Below are positions 1-6,209 of a stretch of 9,946 bases of DNA, piece after piece. Below the pieces are notes generated by a model. The model was not told where the DNA came from. It worked only from the letters and a program-made list of their open reading frames with translations, and did no database searches. The stretch comes from Flavobacteriales bacterium (GTDB lineage Bacteria; Bacteroidota; Bacteroidia; Flavobacteriales; BACL11): NCBI GenBank assembly GCA_002697505.1, contig NZWA01000082.1, positions 1 to 9,946 on the forward strand, read 5' to 3'. The translations under genes and the position numbers were made by a program. How positions within the stretch are numbered: position 1 is the stretch's first letter; the number at the start of each line of letters is the position of its first letter.

Positions 1-3000
1 ATTTGCTTCATTTCATTGTGTTTCCATCCTTCAAAATCTTGGTAGTAGATTTCATAAATATATGCTCCAGCAGGCAGTTCTTCACCTGTTTTTATGTGAC
101 GACCATCCCAACCATTGTTTTCACAATTTAAATCATTTATATTGTTTGTAGAATACACAAGATCACTAAAACGATTATATACATTAAAAACGAATGTATT
201 TTCTCTTATACCATTATATGAAATACAGAAGAAATCATTCTTTTTATCATTGTCTGGAGTAAAAGAGTTTGGTATATAAATCCAATAATCATCAGTAATA
301 TATACATATTTTGCTGTTGTATCTACACAACCTTGGTCATCACTTATAATTAGAGAAACCTCATATATACCAATAGAGTCTTTATAAATATGAGTAGGAT
401 TTTGAATATACACCACAGGAGTATTATCACCAAAATACCATTGCCAACTAACAATATTACCAAGTGACTTATCTGTTATATTAGTTGTTGAATACAAAAT
501 AGTCATGCTGTCAGGGTATGCTTCAAAATTTGCTTGCGGAGCATCTAAAACAACCACTCTAGCTTGACCACTTGTTGCACCATTTCCATTAGCATCACTA
601 AAAGAGGTTAAAGAATATAAACCAGCTTGCTGAGTTTTAATTACATACAGATTTTCTGATGTAGAGTCGCTATATTCATTAATACCATCCGTGTATGAAA
701 AGAGAAATGGAGGATTACCAGTAAAGAATATTTCTAACTCTGCATCTTCATTCTCATTGGAACACAAAGTGTCATTACCGAAAATTTTTGCACTGATGTC
801 TGTAAGGTTAAGAACTATCGTATCATTAAACTGACAATAAAAAGAATTATTTGCAGAGCCCCCATTAACAAAGAAATTACTGTCAGAAGACCAAGATCCA
901 AATGCAAAAACTGGATCAATGATAGGACTTAATGTAATCAATTCGTTATAGTTGTAAGTAAATGAGGCTGGAAAAACAGTTACGTTTAAACCACTTATAT
1001 CAACACTAGTGTTAGTGGTGTTTGGATTCACAACGTATGTAATTGTAGGCTTCTTTTTTATGTGTAATTTTATAGTGTCAGAATTAGTGACATAAAAAGA
1101 AATAGTTTCACTTGTTGAAGAAGGCATTATGTTTATGCTATCACCAGACCAAAAATCAAATTCATATAATGGATCAATATTAGGAATAACACTGTTAATT
1201 GTATCTCCTAGTAAGTATATTTCCGTATGTGGAAAAACGCCGACATTAAGTCCGTCAATATCTATGCTTGTGGTAGTGCCTTGCGGAACAACATCATAAG
1301 TTACACTTCTGGTTTCCCCAAAATATGCTCTAATAGTTACATCTCCTTTTAGGTCGATTAGCAAGGTATCAACAAAAGGATCGAAAACATAAACACCATT
1401 AGGTAAAACCTCCCAATAAATAAAATTACCACTTTTTACCTCAAAAGGTAGTCCAACACCGCCAAAACGCTCATCATTGAATGGTGTATTAAGATTATTT
1501 ATAAAATTATTATTACTCATTTCAATTTCTCCAATGCCAATAATTTCAACAGTGACATTGTGAATTCCAGTAATTGCACTATCACAATCCACAAAGCCAG
1601 AGTTCATACTGTCACATCGTGCTAATATAAAATTTCTCAAATCTGTAACGTTTCCTTGCCAATCTGCATATGTTCCACCACCCCATCTGCTAATTTGTCT
1701 AGGCATTTCAGGGTCGATTATATTAATCATACTATCTAATAAGCTTACCATTGATGCGCACGAAAATGGACCATTTGCTAAATCTTGCCACCTATTGATA
1801 TAATCATCATGAAAAGAGTTATTAGTTAATAATTTGTTCCAAATTGGAACATGCCCTTGTCCTCCAGGGTCACCCAACGAACTTGGGTCGCAGGGGTCAG
1901 CTGTGGGAGATGTACTTGGGACACCAGTATAGTTAATATAATGATCAAAAGTTGCGTCCATATCCCATAAGGAGTATCTCCATTTCTTTTTATCACCATT
2001 TGGATTTAATCCCCGCCACCAAGAGGTGTTCCAATTTAGCCAGTCTGAAGCAACAACATACGCATTTAACAAAAAATAATCGATAATACTACCAGTATTA
2101 AATTGACTTTTAACCAAATTATAATTAGCTTGGTTAGTCATAGGGTTCGCCATAACGTAATTTACAAAATTATCCCAATCGTCTTCAGCAACACTTCCAG
2201 GGCCAGCACCTTCGCCATATTCTGTCCAAGTCCCACCCCAAGTTTTTAAATATTGAATATCGCCAGCACTGCCAGGAAAAAGTTCGTCCTGATCATAATA
2301 ATAATCTAAAAAATCAGAGTCATCGACCTTTTCTCGCAAATCATAAACCCCCCAATAGTCACCATTTAAGTAAACAATACAGAAAGCAACAGATCTTTCA
2401 TCCATGCGAAGATCAGCAATTTGTGATAAATGATGCACGTATGCGTCCCTAATATGAGCCCCGTCTTCGAAGGAAAAATTATCATTTGCTGCTGCTTTTA
2501 AAATTATTCTTTGAAATTTATCTCTGTCTTTAGTAACAAACAACTTGTCATTTAAATCTTTACTATATCCAAATTGATCTCTCATAATGTAATCAAAACC
2601 TCTTTGGTCGTAAGCCCAGGAGTCATTACCATGTTTATTAAATTCTCCTGCTCCTTTATCAATTAACACTCCTAGTTCACTAAACCACTCAATTGTTCCC
2701 TCAGGCTCTAGGCCCGTACTACCCCATCCTCCATCTAATAAATCTACCAAACCTCCAGGGCCAACATCTCCTGAAATAGAAAGAATTGGAATTGTATGAG
2801 TGTCATTTATAAAGAAGGTATGATAATCAATAAAACTCGGAGGTACATTTGGGGTTGAACTGTATGCAATTGCTTTTACAACGCTAGTGACCGCTATATT
2901 TATTGGCCCAGAGTAAACATTTGAAGTGTTGTCTGGCGAGTCTCCATTTGTTGTGTAATATATGGTAACGTTTGGATCTGGTGATGAAATAGTTAAGTTC

Positions 3001-3560
3001 ACAGAACCATTGTAATAGCCTCCCGTTTGAGAAAAAACAGGTGTGGTGGCATATTCCAGCTGTGCATTAACATTATTTGCTGCTGGAGATGCTGTTGTGA
3101 AAACCGACCAGGTTAAACTACCATTTGTTTGCCGACCTCTTGAGTGAGATGTTTGATTTGCAATAACTCTTATAGAATCTTGAAAAACTCCAGCTGCATC
3201 AGATAACATTATAACTTCATTGCCAGTCGTCTGTGTAAGTTTAAAGTTTGTATGTGCATCGCCAGATGCTGCAATTTCATCTCTTCCAGAACAAAATATA
3301 ACTATTACGTCATTAGCAGGTATAACCAATGAACCAGGAACAATCCACTTGTTTGGTTCGTCTGCTTTATCTGACAACTGCCAGCCACTTATATCAACTG
3401 CGGCAGCGGAATTATTGTAAAGTTCAAACCAATCTTCATATTCTCCGTAGTTATCTTGAAAAGAATCGTAGTTTGCAGCAGAGTATTCATTAATTACAAT
3501 CTGCGACATAATTGAATTAACGTAAAAAAAGAAAACAAGAAATGCGATTTTTTTAAACAT
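1..3560 (-). CDS. Secreted CotH-family kinase-like protein with T9SS type B C-terminal domain (3' end outside window)
   Basis: The reading frame is open from ATG 3560 to the window edge (1186 residues visible, no stop). Residues 1-20 are a signal peptide (MFKKIAFLVFFF, probable cleavage after MSQ). Next come a lamin-tail domain (about 21-135, INEY...DWFELYN...DISGWQLSD), a chitobiase/hexosaminidase C-terminal-like beta domain (about 174-250), and a CotH domain (about 257-545). The CotH domain shows IILKAAANDN, LNGDYWGVYDLREKVDD, SDWLNWNTSWW and SLWDMDATFDH; the last probably includes the metal-binding Asp533/Asp535. Three degenerate beta repeats (667-918), an Ig-like region (925-1004) and a PKD domain (1008-1088, WQWYFGD) follow. 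From 1091 a gliding-motility C-terminal domain begins (IPNSFTPDNDKKNDFF, NGWDGRHIKTGEELPAGAYIYEI). Family knowledge: CotH proteins are atypical protein kinases, and this C-terminal domain directs export through the type IX secretion system. I infer a cell-surface or released protein; its substrate is unknown. Confidence 0.95.
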   Translation of the reverse strand, partial: MFKKIAFLVFFFYVNSIMSQIVINEYSAANYDSFQDNYGEYEDWFELYNNSAAAVDISGWQLSDKADEPNKWIVPGSLVIPANDVIVIFCSGRDEIAASGDAHTNFKLTQTTGNEVIMLSDAAGVFQDSIRVIANQTSHSRGRQTNGSLTWSVFTTASPAANNVNAQLEYATTPVFSQTGGYYNGSVNLTISSPDPNVTIYYTTNGDSPDNTSNVYSGPINIAVTSVVKAIAYSSTPNVPPSFIDYHTFFINDTHTIPILSISGDVGPGGLVDLLDGGWGSTGLEPEGTIEWFSELGVLIDKGAGEFNKHGNDSWAYDQRGFDYIMRDQFGYSKDLNDKLFVTKDRDKFQRIILKAAANDNFSFEDGAHIRDAYVHHLSQIADLRMDERSVAFCIVYLNGDYWGVYDLREKVDDSDFLDYYYDQDELFPGSAGDIQYLKTWGGTWTEYGEGAGPGSVAEDDWDNFVNYVMANPMTNQANYNLVKSQFNTGSIIDYFLLNAYVVASDWLNWNTSWWRGLNPNGDKKKWRYSLWDMDATFDHYINYTGVPSTSPTADPCDPSSLGDPGGQGHVPIWNKLLTNNSFHDDYINRWQDLANGPFSCASMVSLLDSMINIIDPEMPRQISRWGGGTYADWQGNVTDLRNFILARCDSMNSGFVDCDSAITGIHNVTVEIIGIGEIEMSNNNFINNLNTPFNDERFGGVGLPFEVKSGNFIYWEVLPNGVYVFDPFVDTLLIDLKGDVTIRAYFGETRSVTYDVVPQGTTTSIDIDGLNVGVFPHTEIYLLGDTINSVIPNIDPLYEFDFWSGDSINIMPSSTSETISFYVTNSDTIKLHIKKKPTITYVVNPNTTNTSVDISGLNVTVFPASFTYNYNELITLSPIIDPVFAFGSWSSDSNFFVNGGSANNSFYCQFNDTIVLNLTDISAKIFGNDTLCSNENEDAELEIFFTGNPPFLFSYTDGINEYSDSTSENLYVIKTQQAGLYSLTSFSDANGNGATSGQARVVVLDAPQANFEAYPDSMTILYSTTNITDKSLGNIVSWQWYFGDNTPVVYIQNPTHIYKDSIGIYEVSLIISDDQGCVDTTAKYVYITDDYWIYIPNSFTPDNDKKNDFFCISYNGIRENTFVFNVYNRFSDLVYSTNNINDLNCENNGWDGRHIKTGEELPAGAYIYEIYYQDFEGWKHNEMKQ
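807..1562 (-). repeat. Three degenerate tandem beta-repeat units within the CotH-family gene
   Basis: Three successive segments of about 80 residues share a pattern: residues 667-748, 753-834 and 840-918 of the CotH-family protein. The last two align clearly: TYDVVPQGTTTSIDIDGLNV with TYVVNPNTTNTSVDISGLNV, then VFP, then IDPLYEFDFWSGDS with IDPVFAFGSWSSDS, then a closing NDTIVLNL/SDTIKLHI strand. The first unit keeps only the second half (LPFEVKSGNFIYWEV, then GDVTIRAYF). The layout resembles the divergent InlB B-repeat type found in extracellular stalks. The similarity is visible at protein level only; there is no recent DNA-level duplication. Confidence 0.7.
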
Positions 3561-3564
3561 CTTA

Positions 3565-3572
3565 CAAAGATA
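3565..3572 (-). promoter_or_regulatory. Bacteroidota -7 promoter element (TATCTTTG) of the CotH-family gene
   Basis: On the minus strand TATCTTTG matches the TAnnTTTG -7 consensus of the Bacteroidota primary sigma factor. It lies only four bases before the ATG at 3560, so a transcript from it would be almost leaderless. I see no good TTG-type -33 box at the expected 17-23 bp spacing, so the call rests on this one element. Confidence 0.45.
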
Positions 3573-3637
3573 AGTAATTAATTAATAATTTTTTGATAAG
3601 TAGTTTGGTAATAAAAGAATTTAAAACAGCATTTTTC

Positions 3638-3645
3638 TAATTTTG
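3638..3645 (+). promoter_or_regulatory. Candidate -7 promoter element (TAATTTTG) of the five-gene operon
   Basis: TAATTTTG matches TAnnTTTG and lies 17 bases before the ATG at 3663, within the 102-bp divergent intergenic region. A transcript from here would have a leader of about 10 bases. No clear TTG -33 element is seen at 17-23 bp upstream; a TTTG at 3604-3607 is about 30 bp away, too far. There is no other upstream gene on this strand, so some promoter for the operon must be near here. Confidence 0.45.
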
Positions 3646-3662
3646 TAGTAATTTTTGTTTAA

Positions 3663-5054
3663 ATGAAAAACGATATCAAAAAAGACTTAGATTTATTTAA
3701 TACTCTGATTAAAGATTTTTTAGATGAAGAAATAAAAGTACCAGTAAGCAAAGCCATGTCACCTGAGGATATGCATAATACTATTGATCTTAGTTTAGAA
3801 TACGACCCATTATCTGAAGAAAAGTTCAAAAAAAGCTTACGCAAGATTCTTTTAAAATCTCCAAAATCATCTTCTGGTTTGTTTTTTAACCAACTATACG
3901 GAGGAAGACATAGCAAAGCAGTTTTAGGAGATTTATTAGTGGCATTTATTAATAATTCAATGGCTACATATAAAATTGCCGGAGTGCATGTTGGAATTGA
4001 ACAGGCAATAATCAAAAAGGTTGGAGATATTATTGGTTATAATAATTCGTTTGGAGGCACATTTCCTACCGGAGGATCTATGAGTAATTTCATGTCTTTA
4101 ATAATGGCTAGAGACAAGGTAGATAAAACAATCAAAGATGAAGGTGTAGCAAAAAAGTTAATTGCGTACACATCCGAAAACACACATTATTCAGTATATA
4201 AAAACGCATCATTTGCTGGTATTGGAAAAAAGAATGTGCGAATTATACAAGCGAACTCTAAAGGTCAAATGAGTGTTAAGGCCTTAAAAAAACAAATAAA
4301 AAAAGATCTTGATTCAGGCTATATGCCTTTTTATTTGAACGCAACAGCTGGAACAACAGTATTGTGCGCGTTTGATCATGTAGAGGATATTGCAAAAATT
4401 TGCCATAAACATAATATATGGCTTCATTTAGACGGAGCGTTTGGAGGAGTAGTTATCTTTTCTAACAAATACAAAAAATTAATCAAAGGAATTGAAAATA
4501 CAGACTCTTTTTGCTTTAATGCACACAAGACGCTTGGAGCACCGCTTAGCACATCAATTTTAGTGGTTAAGGAAAAAAAACACTTATATAATTCTTTTAA
4601 TAATGAAGCGTCATATTTATACCAAACACATAATGATGATTACAATCCTGGTCAAACCTCTTTTGAGTGCGGAAGAAGAAATAATGCGTTAAAATTTTGG
4701 ACTATGTGGAAGTCTATAGGTACTAAAGGCCTTGAAAAAATAGTTGATCATGAATTTGATTTGGCAAAATATGCTTTCGATTATGTAAACTCACATAAAG
4801 ACTATACACTATATAGTTTTGAGCAGTCTCTATCAATTTGTTTTAATTACAAAGATTATGATCCTGTAGACTTGTGTTCTTTGTTGTATAAAAATAGTGT
4901 TTTAATGGTTGGATACGGAAAGTTTAGAGAACAGGATTTTATAAGACTAGTAACTATAAATGCACAAAACACCATAAAAGAAATTGAAAGCTTTTTTAGA
5001 ACTTTGGAAGATTTTTGTGAAAAAAATAATAATAAAATCAAAAGAAAAAATTAA
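3663..5054 (+). CDS. PLP-dependent group II amino acid decarboxylase (GAD/CSAD-like)
   Basis: 463 residues, close to the usual core length of group II decarboxylases. These cytosolic PLP enzymes remove the alpha-carboxylate of amino acids such as glutamate, aspartate, cysteine sulfinate or aromatic amino acids. Visible motifs in order: FFNQLYGG (75-81); TFPTGGSMSNFMSLIMARD (133-151), the cofactor phosphate-binding region; NTHYS with His175, the likely ring-stacking residue; NATAGTT (226-232); WLHLDGAFGG with Asp257, the pyridine-N partner; FNAHKTLGAPLSTS with Lys289, the Schiff-base lysine; ECGRRNNALKFWTMWKSIGT (335-354); and FIRLVTIN near the C terminus. FNQL, SYLYQ and CGRR...KFW.MWK resemble the animal GAD/CSAD subgroup and bacterial GAD-like aspartate decarboxylases. 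The substrate cannot be read from sequence. It is the first gene of the five-gene cluster, and its TAA directly abuts the next ATG. Confidence 0.93.
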   Translation: MKNDIKKDLDLFNTLIKDFLDEEIKVPVSKAMSPEDMHNTIDLSLEYDPLSEEKFKKSLRKILLKSPKSSSGLFFNQLYGGRHSKAVLGDLLVAFINNSMATYKIAGVHVGIEQAIIKKVGDIIGYNNSFGGTFPTGGSMSNFMSLIMARDKVDKTIKDEGVAKKLIAYTSENTHYSVYKNASFAGIGKKNVRIIQANSKGQMSVKALKKQIKKDLDSGYMPFYLNATAGTTVLCAFDHVEDIAKICHKHNIWLHLDGAFGGVVIFSNKYKKLIKGIENTDSFCFNAHKTLGAPLSTSILVVKEKKHLYNSFNNEASYLYQTHNDDYNPGQTSFECGRRNNALKFWTMWKSIGTKGLEKIVDHEFDLAKYAFDYVNSHKDYTLYSFEQSLSICFNYKDYDPVDLCSLLYKNSVLMVGYGKFREQDFIRLVTINAQNTIKEIESFFRTLEDFCEKNNNKIKRKN

Positions 5055-5702
5055 ATGCAAAAAGACCACATTATAATGTTAGCTTGGCCCGAAGGATATG
5101 TTAGAGCAGCAGGAGCGTGGTATGATAAGTTTTTTTCAATTAATGGAAAATATAGAGTAGGTCATTCTGCAGCAGTATTGATTAATTCCAAAGAAGGTAA
5201 AGCCTATTATTTTGATTTTGGACGTTACCACACTCCACAGGGATATGGACGTGTAAGAGATGAGGAAACAGACCCAGATTTAGCACTTCCTGGTGTTAAT
5301 ATTAAATCAGATAAAATCGTTAACTTAAATGATATTTTAGTTTTTCTCTCAAAATTAAAATCAACACATGGGGAGGGTAGACTCTACGCCTCAGTGTTAT
5401 CAGATGTAGCTTTTTTTGACGCGTATAATTATGCTAAAAAATTACAAAATAAAGGCATGGTAAAATATGGTCCTTTTGTTTATGGGGGGACAAACTGCTC
5501 AAGATTTACAGCATCCTTAGCAATAAGTTCATTGCCCCCATTTTTTAAAAAAATTAGATTAAGATTTCCTTTCTGTATATCACCTTCACCAAAGAGAAAT
5601 GTAAGCATATTAAATAATACTTATTATGTTGTTGATAAAGAAAAGGTTAAAATAATAAGTAAAAGCAAATTAAAAGCGTACTTTAGTAGTATAGAGATAT
5701 GA
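5055..5702 (+). CDS. Conserved Bacteroidota-type protein of unknown function, possible permuted papain-fold (NlpC/P60-like) enzyme
   Basis: 215 residues with no signal peptide or membrane segment, so probably cytoplasmic. I recognise the type as a conserved hypothetical in Flavobacteriia but cannot name a characterised member. The N terminus reads IIMLAWPEGYVRAAGAWYDK. VGHSAAVLIN (His37) leads into YYFDFGRYHTPQGYGRVRDE. A Cys148 lies in GGTNCSRFTAS, followed by a basic RLRFPFCISPSPKRNVS stretch. The order GH(S/A)...Y-F-FG...NC resembles permuted papain-like families such as NlpC/P60 relatives and the Lnb N-terminal/DUF4105 type, where His precedes Cys. That fold assignment is inference; a peptidase, amidase or acyltransferase would fit equally. 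The start abuts the decarboxylase stop (TAA then ATG), and the TGA overlaps the next ATG by four bases, implying translational coupling. Confidence 0.88.
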   Translation: MQKDHIIMLAWPEGYVRAAGAWYDKFFSINGKYRVGHSAAVLINSKEGKAYYFDFGRYHTPQGYGRVRDEETDPDLALPGVNIKSDKIVNLNDILVFLSKLKSTHGEGRLYASVLSDVAFFDAYNYAKKLQNKGMVKYGPFVYGGTNCSRFTASLAISSLPPFFKKIRLRFPFCISPSPKRNVSILNNTYYVVDKEKVKIISKSKLKAYFSSIEI

Positions 5703-5980
5703 ATATAAAAACTCCTAAAAACATAAATAAAAAAGCACAATTTTTAGCCGGAATAGGAGCAAGCGCATGGTTTTACATCTACCAAGAAAAAAGCAGATAT
5801 ATTATTGAAAGATACTCAGAGGACGGGAATCTTGAGTGTTCTAGATTATTTAGACTAAACAATACGGGTTTTGATATAAATAGACCATATAATTTTACAT
5901 ATTTATCTAATTGTAAGCAATGTACAATTATTCAAGACAAAAAAAAATATAAATTTAGTGCTGTCATCTATGAAAATTAA
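5699..5980 (+). CDS. Small conserved-looking protein of unknown function with a CxxC motif
   Basis: 93 residues, unrecognised function. The ATG overlaps the upstream TGA (ATGA), a classic coupled start, which supports this as a real gene. After a basic N terminus (MNIKTPKNINKKAQF), GIGASAWFYIYQEKSRYIIE suggests beta strands. Cys47 (LECSRLF) and a Cys72-x-x-Cys75 pair (NCKQCTIIQ) are the only cysteines and could bind a metal or form a disulfide. There is no signal peptide or membrane helix. The neighbouring thiol-redox gene makes a redox-active pair plausible, but this is inference. It overlaps the glutaredoxin-like gene by 11 bases at its 3' end. Confidence 0.8.
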   Translation: MNIKTPKNINKKAQFLAGIGASAWFYIYQEKSRYIIERYSEDGNLECSRLFRLNNTGFDINRPYNFTYLSNCKQCTIIQDKKKYKFSAVIYEN

Positions 5981-6206
5981 AATTTATGGAGCTGATTGGT
6001 GTATTGATTGTTTGAATCTAAAAAATTATTTAGAGTCGAAAAATATAAGATACGAATACATTATAATTACTAATAATAAAGAAGCAAGTGATTTTGTTCA
6101 AGAGATAAATAATGGCAAGAAAATTATTCCCACAATAGATATTGAAGGAAAAGTATATGCTAATCCAAATATTAACGAGTTAAACAAAATTTTAAAATTA
6201 AATTAG
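5970..6206 (+). CDS. Mini-glutaredoxin / NrdH-like thiol-disulfide protein
   Basis: 78 residues from the ATG at 5970. An in-frame GTG at 5958 would add four residues (MLSS). ATG is preferred because MKIKIYGADWC begins directly with the first beta strand, and the overlap with the upstream gene is then 11 rather than 23 bases. The CxxC active site is W10-C11-I-D-C14. IIPTIDI (52-58) carries the cis-proline at Pro54 expected of the thioredoxin fold, followed by GKVYANPNINELNKIL. The length fits glutaredoxin-like or NrdH-type proteins (75-85 aa), which reduce disulfides or glutathionylated targets in the cytosol. The physiological reductant and target are unknown. It lies three bases before the PurF-like gene, so co-expression is likely. 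Confidence 0.87.
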   Translation: MKIKIYGADWCIDCLNLKNYLESKNIRYEYIIITNNKEASDFVQEINNGKKIIPTIDIEGKVYANPNINELNKILKLN

Positions 6207-6209
6207 TTT

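Noticed and set aside
3220..3420. 66-codon open frame on the plus strand
   Set aside because: It lies wholly inside the minus-strand CotH-family gene, in a region coding for the lamin-tail domain, and has no recognisable protein features.
3649..3657. TAATTTTTG as a second -7 box before the decarboxylase
   Set aside because: It has one base too many between TA and TTTG and leaves only five bases before the ATG; the 3638-3645 copy fits the consensus exactly.
3659..4015. 118-codon open frame on the minus strand
   Set aside because: It is antisense to the decarboxylase gene, whose motifs are unambiguous; the frame is a by-product of low-GC codon use.
5958..5969. GTG start for the glutaredoxin-like gene
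   Set aside because: It would add MLSS before the natural first strand and lengthen the overlap; the ATG at 5970 fits family length and architecture better.
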